A stretch of 61,027 nt of DNA. Source: Gammaproteobacteria bacterium. Lineage in GTDB: Bacteria > Pseudomonadota > Gammaproteobacteria > SZUA-140. The stretch's first letter is position 1, and each line of letters opens with the position of its first letter. This document shows positions 19,230 through 27,708 of this stretch, in pieces. Below the pieces are notes generated by a model. That model saw nothing but the letters and a program-made list of their open reading frames with translations, did not search any database and was not told where the DNA came from. The position numbers and the translations under genes are program-made. The stretch spans positions 1-61,027 of the forward strand of contig JACREF010000003.1 in the NCBI GenBank assembly GCA_016218365.1, given 5' to 3'.

Positions 19230-20492
19230 TCAGAACTGCAGGTCTGCCTGCAACCACAGCTTGTCGAGATCCTGTGACTTGGCAAGGTTGCGTGCGACGT
19301 TGTTACTGTTGGCATCGCCGCTGTACGCGGCATATTTCGCCAGCAGCGTGACCGTGTTGCCGAACTTCTTCGCTGCCGACAGGTTCAGCTCGGTGCCGTA
19401 GTCATAACCCAGATGATCGGCGCTGTATTGATGGTAGGCAGCCATCAGGTTGACGCCGGCAACCGGCATGCCGAAGGTCATAAACATGTCCTGGATGCCA
19501 TCCTGCGGCGTCGTCAGGAACTTGTCCGCCCAACCATTGAAGGCATGCAGGGTTGCCAAGGGTGTCGCGAACCCATAGGTCCCGTCACCGCTCAACAGCT
19601 CATAATGCAGCTTGATCTGCAGGCCGCTGACATCGGCGCCCAGCATCAGGTAATTATAGCTGCCATCCACCGTGCTGGCACCGTCGGCATAACTGCCCTG
19701 GCTGGCGTATTCGGCAGTGTACAGCCATTTGGTGCCCTGGCCACCCGGCTGATAACCACCATCAAGGCGCAGCCCGACGGTCTGATTCGAGGCTGTAACG
19801 GCAAAGGCCTGGCCAGCATTGTAATCGAGCAGATAACCATAGGCTGAAATAGTGCCGGGCTTGAACCCCTTGTAGGAAAGATTCAGCAGGTCGCTGGACA
19901 TATTGACCTTGCCCTGACTACTCGCAGCACCAAATACCCGGTTGACGCTATCAACATGGGCATAAAATACCGTGCCGTCCGGTAACGAGGTATTGCTCAG
20001 GCTCAGTGCGTCAAAGGTCTGCTGGTTCTGCCGCCAGTCGACGCTGCCGACAAAGCGCTGATTGTCGAGCGCGATCGTCTGCCGGCCATATTTGATGACG
20101 GTATTGGTGAGCCCCTTGTAACTCAGATAACCCTGATTGGCCTCGGTGCCGCGCGGATCACTGACGGTCGGATACTGGGTCAGACCGTTGACCCCGCTGT
20201 TATAGCGCTCATCGCCAACAACACGCACATCCTCGAACTGCACGAACGCAGAGAGCGCCTTATAATCACCGGTCAAATAGCCCAGTTGAGTGCGCAGCGT
20301 CGAGGCCGTTGCGGTCTCGGCCTTGGTTACATCGTCAACCTGTTCCAGACGGTAGCGCAGCTGGCCGGAGGCCTTGCCGGCCTTGATCGCCTCCACGATA
20401 CCCTCCGCCATGGCCAGCCCCGGGCATACCATGCCCAGCCAAAGCACCGCTGTCGTCACTGCCAGTCGGCGAGGTTTGGAAATAATATTCAT
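19230..20492 (-). CDS. Alginate-export-type outer membrane porin, nrt-linked
   Basis: This 420-residue protein has a signal peptide (cleavage near AMAEG) and alternating beta-strand segments ending in an aromatic residue (DLQF), as expected of an outer membrane barrel. The RYRLEQVDD opening, YGRQTIALDNQRFVGSVDWRQN and QTFDAL match the alginate_exp family. It lies 34 bp after the nitrate ABC ATPase with the strong site AAGGAG, so it looks like the last gene of nrtABC. Nitrate or nitrite passage across the outer membrane is inferred from context only. Confidence 0.82.
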   Translation of the reverse strand: MNIISKPRRLAVTTAVLWLGMVCPGLAMAEGIVEAIKAGKASGQLRYRLEQVDDVTKAETATASTLRTQLGYLTGDYKALSAFVQFEDVRVVGDERYNSGVNGLTQYPTVSDPRGTEANQGYLSYKGLTNTVIKYGRQTIALDNQRFVGSVDWRQNQQTFDALSLSNTSLPDGTVFYAHVDSVNRVFGAASSQGKVNMSSDLLNLSYKGFKPGTISAYGYLLDYNAGQAFAVTASNQTVGLRLDGGYQPGGQGTKWLYTAEYASQGSYADGASTVDGSYNYLMLGADVSGLQIKLHYELLSGDGTYGFATPLATLHAFNGWADKFLTTPQDGIQDMFMTFGMPVAGVNLMAAYHQYSADHLGYDYGTELNLSAAKKFGNTVTLLAKYAAYSGDANSNNVARNLAKSQDLDKLWLQADLQF

Positions 20493-20526
20493 CTTGATCT
20501 CCTTTATTGATTGATAATGGGTGAAT

Positions 20527-21318
20527 TCAGGCCACTGCCCGGTGTTGTCGTTCGTAGAGAAATTTCAGCAATTCACCGCGCAGCATTGCATAACGGGGAT
20601 TAGCCGCCAGGGTCAGGCGATCACGCGGCCGCGGCAGATCGACCTCCAGTATCCCGCCGATCGTGGCCGCGGGGCCGTTGCTCATCATCACGACGCGGTC
20701 CGACAGCAGCACCGCTTCGTCGACATCATGCGTCACCATGATGGTCGTACTGCCTGCGGCAGCGACAATGCGCAGCAGCTCATCCTGAAGATGGGCACGT
20801 GTCAGGGCATCCAGCGCGCCGAATGGCTCATCCAGCAGCAACACCTTGGGTTGCATCGACAGCGCGCGGGCGATCCCGACCCGCTGTTTCATGCCGCCGG
20901 AGATCTCATGCGGCATCTTGTGCAGCGCATGTCCAAGACCCACCATCTCCAGCGCCGCCGTCGTCCGTTGTCTTAACTGGGGACGGCGCTCGTTGCGACC
21001 GAAGACTCGCTCCACAGCCAGATAGACATTGCCGAAACAGCTCAGCCACGGCAGCAATGAGTGATTCTGGAACACCACGGCACGATCGGGTCCGGCACCG
21101 GCGATCTCTCGGCCGGCACACAACATCACACCACTGGTCGCCTTGTTCAGCCCCGCAATCAGATTCAGCAGTGTCGACTTGCCACAACCCGAATGGCCGA
21201 TGATCGAGACAAACTCCCCTTGCCCGACCGCAAGATTGATGTCACGCAGCGCCACGAACGCCCCCTTCCTGGTTGCAAATACCTGCCCCACATCTTCCAG
21301 CAACACATACTTGTTCAT
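20527..21318 (-). CDS. nrtC: Nitrate ABC transporter ATP-binding protein
   Basis: This 263-residue ABC ATPase has Walker A GHSGCGKST, the signature segment ISGGMKQR and Walker B VLLLDEPFGALD, and matches the nitrate/taurine importer group. It lacks the NrtA-like C-terminal domain of cyanobacterial NrtC, so its layout is that of NrtD/NasD. I set the start at 21318 (AGGGA upstream) and not at a longer in-frame ATG that lies in the permease gene. Confidence 0.92.
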   Translation of the reverse strand: MNKYVLLEDVGQVFATRKGAFVALRDINLAVGQGEFVSIIGHSGCGKSTLLNLIAGLNKATSGVMLCAGREIAGAGPDRAVVFQNHSLLPWLSCFGNVYLAVERVFGRNERRPQLRQRTTAALEMVGLGHALHKMPHEISGGMKQRVGIARALSMQPKVLLLDEPFGALDALTRAHLQDELLRIVAAAGSTTIMVTHDVDEAVLLSDRVVMMSNGPAATIGGILEVDLPRPRDRLTLAANPRYAMLRGELLKFLYERQHRAVA

Positions 21319-21334
21319 ATCCGCATCCCTTATG

Positions 21335-22246
21335 TCAATATTCAAAGCGTTTCGCCACCAGCAACAGCAACTGCTCGAGCAACAGGCCGATGATGCCGAC
21401 GACGAAGATGGCGATGATGATGTGCTCGACATTCAGATTATTCCATTCATCCCAGACCCAGAATCCGAGACCGACACCACCGGTCAGCATCTCGGCGGCA
21501 ACGATCACCAGCCACGCGACACCGATCGACAGCCTGATGCCGGTCATCATGTAGGGCAGCACGGCCGGAAACAGGATGCGGGTGAAGATCCTCCATTCCG
21601 ACAGGTTCAGCACCCGGGCGACATTCAGATAATCCTGTGGCACCCTGCTGACACCGACCGCAGTATTGATGATCATCGGCCAGATGCTGGAGATGAAGAT
21701 CACCCAGATCGCCGCCGGTTGCGCCTCCTTGAACACCAGCAACCCGATCGGCAGCCAGGCCAGTGGCGACACCGGGCGCAGCAGGCTGATGATCGGTGCT
21801 GTCATATAGTTGAGAAATGAAAAGCGTCCCACCATAAAACCGAGCGGAATCCCGACCAGTGCCGCCATGCCGAAACCCAGGCCGACGCGCTGCAACGAAT
21901 GCACGATATTCCAGCCTATACCCTTGTCATTGGGTCCGTTGTCATAGAACGGATCGTCAAACAACTCCAGCGCAGACTGCCAGGTCTTGGCAGGCCCTGG
22001 CAGGTTAACACTCTGCTCGGCCAGCAGCGCCCACAGCAGCACAAACAGCAGCAGCCCGAGCAGCGCTGGCAGCACCTTGTGAACCAGCAGCTCACCCATT
22101 GCATTGGCGGACCGTCCCGGTCGTGCGCCGTCATCACTGGATAACCGTGCGGCCGGTGGTGGAACGCCTGCCATTTTTTCCACACTATTGCCCCCGGGTA
22201 CACTGTCCGGCTGTGGTAAATCTTTCTTGATCTGTGACACATTCAT
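21335..22246 (-). CDS. nrtB: Nitrate ABC transporter permease
   Basis: This 303-residue inner membrane permease of the NrtB/TauC type has a first helix near residues 60-80 and a BPD_transp_1 domain with five or six more helices. The coupling-loop motif EAS-like segment reads RVPQDYLNVARVLNLSEWRIF. The ATG at 22246 follows GAGGG at 8 bp. An ATG at 22261 overlapping the nrtA stop is the alternative. It imports nitrate with NrtA and the ATPase. Confidence 0.92.
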   Translation of the reverse strand: MNVSQIKKDLPQPDSVPGGNSVEKMAGVPPPAARLSSDDGARPGRSANAMGELLVHKVLPALLGLLLFVLLWALLAEQSVNLPGPAKTWQSALELFDDPFYDNGPNDKGIGWNIVHSLQRVGLGFGMAALVGIPLGFMVGRFSFLNYMTAPIISLLRPVSPLAWLPIGLLVFKEAQPAAIWVIFISSIWPMIINTAVGVSRVPQDYLNVARVLNLSEWRIFTRILFPAVLPYMMTGIRLSIGVAWLVIVAAEMLTGGVGLGFWVWDEWNNLNVEHIIIAIFVVGIIGLLLEQLLLLVAKRFEY

Positions 22247-22257
22247 CCCGGCAACCC

Positions 22258-23538
22258 TCATGCCCTGATCTTGAAACTGGCGGCATAGCCGGCAGGATCC
22301 TTGCCTGCCCAGACGCCGCCATCGATAAACTTGCTGGCGCGCAACACATCCCTGGGCACGGCGGTCTTGACCTGCGCGGCCGCCTGCTTAAACAACTCGA
22401 CCTGATTGACCTCGCGGGCCACGGCCAGATAATCAGGATCAGTCTTCAACAGCCCCCAGCGTTTATGCTGGGTCATAAACCACATGCCATCAGACAACCA
22501 TGGGAAGTTGACCTTGCCGTCGTGATAAAACTTCATGTAATTGGCGTCCCGCCACTGCCGCCCGATGCCGTTATCGTATTGACCGATAAAGCGCCCCTCG
22601 ATGACCTCGGCCGGCGCATTGACATAGGACTTGCCAGCGATGATCCCGGCAACACCCTGGCGGTTGGCCACCGTGTCGATATATTTTGATGCCTCGATCA
22701 CTGCCATGATCATGGCGCGTGCGGTATTGGGATATTTCTGTACAAACTCCTGTGTCGTCCCCAGCACCTTCTCCGGATGATCGGGCCAGATATCCTGGGT
22801 CGTCGCGGCCGTAAATCCGACCTTGTCGTAGATGGCGCGGGCATTCCACGGCTCACCGACACAGAAGCCGTCCATATTGCCGACGCGCATGTTGGCCACC
22901 ATCTGCGGCGGCGGCACGACAATGGTCTTGACGTCATTGAAAGGGTGGATGCCATGGGCGGCCAGCCAGTAATACAGCCACATCGCATGGGTGCCGGTTG
23001 GAAAGGTCTGGGCGAAGGTGTATTCGCGCTTTTCGGCATCAAGCAGTTTTTTCAGCGATGGTCCGTCAGTCACGCCCTTGTCCTTCAACTGGTTGGCCAG
23101 TGTAATGGCCTGACCGTTGTTATTAAGATTCATTAGAATCGCCATGTTCTTCTGCGGCCCGCCCGTCCCGAGATGCACGCCATAGATCAGTCCGTACAGT
23201 ACATGCGCCGCATCCAGCTCGCCGTTGGTCAGCTTGTCGCGCACCCCGGCCCAGCTGGCCTCCTTCGACAACGTGACCTCCAGGCCATATTTCTTGAACA
23301 GCCCCAGCTCATAGGCCATGACGACACTGGCGCAATCGGTCAGCGGGATAAAGCCGATTTTGAGCTGCGGCTTTTCCGGCGCATCGGAACCGGCCGCCCA
23401 GGCCGCGCTGCGCACCCCAGCCGGGATCAGCCCTGCCAGTGCCAGACCGCCGGCCGCCAGACCACCCTTTTTGAGGAAATCACGCCGTGATACATCAGTT
23501 GGTTTCCGATCTTTGTTGTCATGATCATTGTTGTCCAT
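22258..23538 (-). CDS. nrtA: Nitrate-binding protein NrtA
   Basis: This 426-residue periplasmic binding protein has a twin-arginine signal (SRRDFLKK at 17-24) and then a hydrophobic stretch ending AWA. The mature part starts LKIGFIPLTDCA, the typical NrtA/CmpA beginning, and contains the nitrate-family segments GVHLGTGGPQ and GNMDGFCVGEPWNARA. The ATG at 23538 has an ideal AGGAGG. Its leader carries the ANTAR target and terminator described separately. Confidence 0.94.
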   Translation of the reverse strand: MDNNDHDNKDRKPTDVSRRDFLKKGGLAAGGLALAGLIPAGVRSAAWAAGSDAPEKPQLKIGFIPLTDCASVVMAYELGLFKKYGLEVTLSKEASWAGVRDKLTNGELDAAHVLYGLIYGVHLGTGGPQKNMAILMNLNNNGQAITLANQLKDKGVTDGPSLKKLLDAEKREYTFAQTFPTGTHAMWLYYWLAAHGIHPFNDVKTIVVPPPQMVANMRVGNMDGFCVGEPWNARAIYDKVGFTAATTQDIWPDHPEKVLGTTQEFVQKYPNTARAMIMAVIEASKYIDTVANRQGVAGIIAGKSYVNAPAEVIEGRFIGQYDNGIGRQWRDANYMKFYHDGKVNFPWLSDGMWFMTQHKRWGLLKTDPDYLAVAREVNQVELFKQAAAQVKTAVPRDVLRASKFIDGGVWAGKDPAGYAASFKIRA

Positions 23539-23560
23539 CTCAGCCTCCTGTCGTGTTAAC

Positions 23561-23610
23561 AAAAAAGGCGCCCACACTCACGGCCGGATGCCGTGGATGT
23601 GGACGCCTTT
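23561..23610 (-). terminator. Intrinsic terminator/attenuator before nrtA
   Basis: On the minus strand a long stem (AAAGGCG paired with CGCCTTT at its base and CACGGC with GCCGTG at its top, loop ATCCG, a few internal mismatches) is followed at once by TTTTTT. It ends 23 bp before the nrtA ATG, so it would stop transcripts from nasT unless prevented. Its 5' arm overlaps the second ANTAR hairpin, so the two structures exclude each other. Confidence 0.85.
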
Positions 23611-23637
23611 GTCCGGGTACAGCCCGCCATTGGGCTG
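23601..23637 (-). promoter_or_regulatory. ANTAR-protein RNA target (two hexaloop hairpins)
   Basis: On the minus strand the first hairpin (23637-23620) is CAGCCC-AATGGC-GGGCTG and the second (23614-23601) is GGAC-AAAGGC-GTCC, with a 5-base linker. Both have six-base loops with A at position 1 and G at position 4, the known hallmark of ANTAR-bound antiterminator RNAs. The second hairpin uses bases of the terminator's 5' arm. The ANTAR regulator gene nasT is directly upstream. Confidence 0.85.
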
Positions 23638-23658
23638 CTGATGTCTGCAAAAAAAACG

Positions 23659-24240
23659 CTACTCCAGCATCCGTGCCGCCATGATGATGCTGTTCGATAC
23701 CTCGACCAGACGCAGATTGCGATTCATCGCCATGGCGCGCATCCGGTCATAGGCCTGATCCTCGGTGCAGTCAAGCTGGCGCATCAGGATGCCCTTGGCA
23801 CGCTCGATGAGCTTGCGCTCCGACAACTGACCCGACACCCTGCGCAGCTCCTCCTTCACCATCCTCAGCCGGTCAAACTGCGCCACTGCCACATCGATGA
23901 CCGGCTTGATCCCCCGCACATCAGGCGCCGCCACCACGTAGCCACAGACGCCGGCGGTGATCGCGGCGCGGACCCGCTCCGGCGCGCTGTCTGCGGTAAA
24001 GACCACCACCGGCAGCGGATGCTCGGCATCCAGACGCTGCAACTGCGCCAGCAATTCATCCGTCACCGTTGGCATCCTGACCACGACTATATCCGGTTGC
24101 ACGTCCTTCACATCCTGGCACAATCTGAAACAGGCGCGGATATGACACATGATTTCACAATCCGCTGCCGTCAGACCGGCCTCCAGCATATGCTCGCCAA
24201 GAGCATGACTGTCATCAACCAGCATCACACGCCGCTTCAT
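23659..24240 (-). CDS. nasT: NasT-type ANTAR antiterminator
   Basis: This 193-residue regulator has a receiver-like N-terminus (LVDDS near 7-11) and a C-terminal ANTAR domain (LIERAKGILMRQLDCTEDQAYDRMRAMAM). ANTAR proteins bind paired hairpins in nascent RNA and prevent termination. At the usual phosphorylated Asp position the sequence reads DIVVVRMP, so the acceptor Asp appears replaced by Arg. That fits the NasS/NasT type, where a nitrate-sensing partner and not phosphorylation sets activity. No nasS is seen in the window. The start at 24240 is preceded by AAAGG. Confidence 0.9.
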   Translation of the reverse strand: MKRRVMLVDDSHALGEHMLEAGLTAADCEIMCHIRACFRLCQDVKDVQPDIVVVRMPTVTDELLAQLQRLDAEHPLPVVVFTADSAPERVRAAITAGVCGYVVAAPDVRGIKPVIDVAVAQFDRLRMVKEELRRVSGQLSERKLIERAKGILMRQLDCTEDQAYDRMRAMAMNRNLRLVEVSNSIIMAARMLE

Positions 24241-24278
24241 CACACACCTTTGCAACTGCCCGGTCATGACTGGTTATC

Positions 24279-24295
24279 AGCAAATGACATGCCAA
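24279..24295 (-). promoter_or_regulatory. Sigma-54 promoter of nasT-nrtABC-porin
   Basis: On the minus strand TTGGCATGTCATTTGCT has GG and GC spaced by 10 bases and near-ideal -24 and -12 halves. It ends 38 bp before the nasT ATG. This predicts control by NtrC or another enhancer-binding protein under nitrogen limitation. Confidence 0.75.
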
Positions 24296-24435
24296 TATGC
24301 GTCCCATCCAATACTGCATGAAAATCACCCTGTTGCAACAACGGCGCTGATATCTGCCCTGATACAACATACAAATACAGGGCGGCGTTGTGGTCAAAAG
24401 TAATTTTATGGTGCACGGATTATCTCGCGGCGTGA

Positions 24436-26136
24436 TTACCGGAACGCCAGACTGAAGATCAGCAATGACAACAACGCCAGCGACAACACCTGCCACACCA
24501 GCAACGGATTACGTTGATACAACGGCTGCCTGGCGACACTGTCAGACTGACCATGACTTAGGCCATGTTCAAGCTCGAAGGCCAGCTCCAGTGTGTCACT
24601 GTAACGTTGTGTCGGGTCGACAGCGATCGCTTTCATGACCACCGCATCGAGCCATGCCGGAATATCTGCACGATAACGGCTCAACGCCGTCGGCCGGGTA
24701 AAGCGCGGCTGCTGAAATGGCTCGATCTCGCCATACGGATAATGGCCGGTGAAGATCCGGTACAGCGTAACGCCGAGCGCATACAGATCGGTCTGTTCAT
24801 CGCCGGGATTGCCAGCGAACATCTCGGGCGCCATATAACTCGGGGTACCGGGGATGTCCGGTGCCGCAGCCGCCTCGATACCCGGCAGGCGCGCGACGCC
24901 CAGGTCCAGCAGCTTCAGATTGCCATCATCAGCGATGATGACATTGTCCGGCTTGATGTCGCGATGGATGATGCGATTGCGATGCAGGGCATGGATGATG
25001 CGGCCAAGTCTGATGCCGATCTCGACACCTTCAGCCAGGCCAACGTGCGCCCTGCCACAGAACCTGTGCTCCAGCGTAGTGCCAGGGCAATAGGGCATCA
25101 CGCCATACAATGCGCCCTGCCTGTCGCCCCCGGCGGCGGCAATGGTCAGCACTGAAGGGTTCCTGATCCGGCCCGACAACCAGATCTCGCGGATAAAGGC
25201 CTCACGCACCGCACGGTCTGAGGCGCGGCGCGGATGCGGAAACTTCAACACCACCTGCTGATCATCGCGCAAGGTATCGTCGGCCAGATACAGCCGGCTG
25301 TAACTGCCATCGGACAGCATCATGCCGATCCGGTAACCATCAATAATCTGACCCGGTGCCGGCAGATCGCGGATCGGCAATACGCCGATAACGGAGGCCA
25401 CATCAGATTGCTGCGCTGACGGCACCTCAAGCACCTCGACCACCAGCGCCGTCATATTATCAGCGGAACCCGCATCATAGGCAGCCCTGACGATCTGCTG
25501 CGCACAGACCTCCGGGTTCAGGCCCGAGGCCAGCAGTTCATGCAGCTGACGCTGTTTCAGCACGCCATGGATGCCGTCGCTGCACAGCAGATAGCGATCA
25601 TGCGCCGCCAGCTCATGTAAGGCATGATCGGCACGCAGCCCTTCGTCTACGCCGACGACACGATACAACACATGATTAAGATCGGGCTGATTCAGCGTGT
25701 GGTCCGTGGTCAGGCCCGTCAGGCGACCACTGCGCAGCCGATAGATGCGACAATCACCGACATGGATGATATGGGCATGACGGCCGCGCAGGATCAACCC
25801 TGAAAATGTCGTCGCCATGCCACGCAGCTGGCTGTCACAGCGCCCCTGGCTGACCAGCCAGCTGTTGACGCTGTTCAGCGCCTTGGCTGCGGCGCGCTCG
25901 ACACCGAGCATCTCCGGCAGGCTGTAATAGCCATCGATAAAGCTGCGCACGCAGGTCTCGGCCGCCTCGCGCCCGCCATCGCTGCCACCGACGCCGTCGG
26001 CAATCGCCGCAACAACATCCTGCAGACCATGCCCGGCGACGTCACCGAGACAGACCGCGACATAATCTTCATTATTGTCGCGACGCCCGGTCTCGGTCGC
26101 CAGACCGGTCACCACCTGCAGGCGCTTATTATCCAT
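24436..26136 (-). CDS. PP2C phosphatase / Ser-Thr kinase fusion
   Basis: This 566-residue protein has a PP2C phosphatase domain at about 1-240 (NNEDY, ADGVGG, GDCRIY, LCSDGIHG, DNMTALV), a Hanks-type kinase at about 270-530 (VVLKFPHP, HRDIKPDNV, LLDLGVAR with DLG for DFG, PSYMAPEMF) and one C-terminal membrane helix. Such fusions are known in proteobacterial nitrate assimilation clusters. The target is unknown; the transporters or NasT are candidates. It follows narK by 17 bp. The ATG at 26136 fits the domain start, and an ATG at 26145 is possible. The longer upstream frame is an artefact over narK. Confidence 0.9.
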   Translation of the reverse strand: MDNKRLQVVTGLATETGRRDNNEDYVAVCLGDVAGHGLQDVVAAIADGVGGSDGGREAAETCVRSFIDGYYSLPEMLGVERAAAKALNSVNSWLVSQGRCDSQLRGMATTFSGLILRGRHAHIIHVGDCRIYRLRSGRLTGLTTDHTLNQPDLNHVLYRVVGVDEGLRADHALHELAAHDRYLLCSDGIHGVLKQRQLHELLASGLNPEVCAQQIVRAAYDAGSADNMTALVVEVLEVPSAQQSDVASVIGVLPIRDLPAPGQIIDGYRIGMMLSDGSYSRLYLADDTLRDDQQVVLKFPHPRRASDRAVREAFIREIWLSGRIRNPSVLTIAAAGGDRQGALYGVMPYCPGTTLEHRFCGRAHVGLAEGVEIGIRLGRIIHALHRNRIIHRDIKPDNVIIADDGNLKLLDLGVARLPGIEAAAAPDIPGTPSYMAPEMFAGNPGDEQTDLYALGVTLYRIFTGHYPYGEIEPFQQPRFTRPTALSRYRADIPAWLDAVVMKAIAVDPTQRYSDTLELAFELEHGLSHGQSDSVARQPLYQRNPLLVWQVLSLALLSLLIFSLAFR

Positions 26137-26153
26137 GGACCACATCCATTGAT

Positions 26154-27437
26154 TTATACCCGTGCCCCGGACACCGCGCCCCAGGTCGTGCGCCAGCGCC
26201 GTTTGACACGGCGGATGCCGAACAGACCGCTGAGCGCCAGCGCGGCGAACACCCAGAAGCCGATCGCAAAGCTGCCACTCGCCGCCTGCGACCAGCCCAG
26301 TGCCTTGGCCAGCATGAAACCACCGACCCCGCCGCCGGCACCGACCAGACCGGTCATCACCCCCATCTGCTGGCGAAAGCGCAGCGGCACCAGCTGGAAC
26401 ACCGCGCCATTGCCCATACCGAGCGCCATCGCACCGATGAAGAAGATCAGCACCGCCAGCCACGCGACACCGGGCAGCTCCATCATCCCCCAGCCGGCAA
26501 CCTTGGCCGTGCCGTCGATGACCGCCGGCCACGGCCCTTCAGGCATAAAGGCAATCAGAAAATAACAGAGCGCGACGACGGTGAACAGGATCTGCAATGA
26601 ACGGATGCCGCCAAAGCGGTCGGCCATCATGCCGCCGACCGGACGGAAGATCGAACCGGCAAACACCACGATCGCCGCCAGCAGGCCGGCAGCGACACCG
26701 GAGACATGAAACCAGGTGACGAAATACAGCGGCAGCGCATTGGCCAGCCCGACGAAGCCGCCGAAGGTGATGAAATAGAAAAACATGAACCACCAGGTAT
26801 CGCTGTCCTGCAATACCTCGAGGTAGGCCGCCCGTGACACACTGCTCCGCTGTTCCGGTGCATCCTTTGCCATCAGCGTATACAGCACGAATACGATCAG
26901 CAGCGGCAACAGCAGAAAACCGAACACCGACTGCCAGCCATACTGCTCGGCCAGCGACGGCACCAGCAGCGCATCCAGCACCACGCCCATGTTACCGGCA
27001 CCGGCGATGCCGAGCACGATGCCCTGATAACGCGGCGGATACCAGCGACTGGCCTGCGGCAGTGCAACGGCAAAACTGGCACCGGCGACCCCGAGCACAA
27101 CACCCATCAACTCGACCGCAAGCTTGCTGTCAAAGCCGAACAGCCACGCATAGCCCATACCAAACATAACGATTAGCTGGCCGATCTGGCCAGCCTTCTT
27201 CGGTCCGATATGATCGGCGAGCATGCCGAGCGGGATGCGCAATAAGGCCCCGCACAGGATCGGGATCGCGACGATGGTAAACTTCTCGCCGATCGGAATA
27301 TTCAGATCCTGGGTGATATACAGCGCCAGCGGCCCCAGCACCACCCATACCATGAAACTGACATCAAAATATAAAAAGGCCGACAGCAGCGTCGGGAAGT
27401 GGCCGGCCTGCCTGAACTCGCGAAAACTACTCTTCAT
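26154..27437 (-). CDS. narK: NarK-family nitrate/nitrite MFS transporter
   Basis: This 427-residue major facilitator has 12 helices. Family motifs are clear: GALLRIPLG in helix 2, the glycine-rich GVAGASFAVALPQASRWYP near helix 5 and GNMGVV. These belong to the NarK1/NasA-type nitrate importers. I place the start at 27437 (GGGGGA upstream) because the longer frame lacks family similarity. It leads a two-gene unit with the PP2C/kinase under a sigma-54-type promoter and is a second uptake route beside nrtABC. Confidence 0.92.
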   Translation of the reverse strand: MKSSFREFRQAGHFPTLLSAFLYFDVSFMVWVVLGPLALYITQDLNIPIGEKFTIVAIPILCGALLRIPLGMLADHIGPKKAGQIGQLIVMFGMGYAWLFGFDSKLAVELMGVVLGVAGASFAVALPQASRWYPPRYQGIVLGIAGAGNMGVVLDALLVPSLAEQYGWQSVFGFLLLPLLIVFVLYTLMAKDAPEQRSSVSRAAYLEVLQDSDTWWFMFFYFITFGGFVGLANALPLYFVTWFHVSGVAAGLLAAIVVFAGSIFRPVGGMMADRFGGIRSLQILFTVVALCYFLIAFMPEGPWPAVIDGTAKVAGWGMMELPGVAWLAVLIFFIGAMALGMGNGAVFQLVPLRFRQQMGVMTGLVGAGGGVGGFMLAKALGWSQAASGSFAIGFWVFAALALSGLFGIRRVKRRWRTTWGAVSGARV

Positions 27438-27480
27438 TGATCCCCCGGGATATACGATGACAACACAGTTGCTGTTGCAG

Positions 27481-27497
27481 TGCATCCCTTGTGCCAA
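27481..27497 (-). promoter_or_regulatory. Sigma-54 promoter of narK operon
   Basis: On the minus strand TTGGCACAAGGGATGCA has the required GG-N10-GC spacing and an ideal -24 half. It ends 43 bp before the narK ATG. It lies in the 271-bp gap that separates narK from divergent moeA. Confidence 0.7.
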
Positions 27498-27708
27498 CCA
27501 TGGAAAATGAAATATTACGCTTGAGAATCAGCATCTTTATTCACTGTACGTCCTGTTGCACGCACCGCCACCGATTCCCAATGCGCACAACTTAGGCCCA
27601 GACAATCAAGTTCAGCACTTCAACAGTGCATGGCCCGCTGCCAGTCAACGTCCCTTGTTGCCTGCGGCAGCAGCTTCTATAATCCGTTAAAACCACCCTC
27701 GGCCCGCC

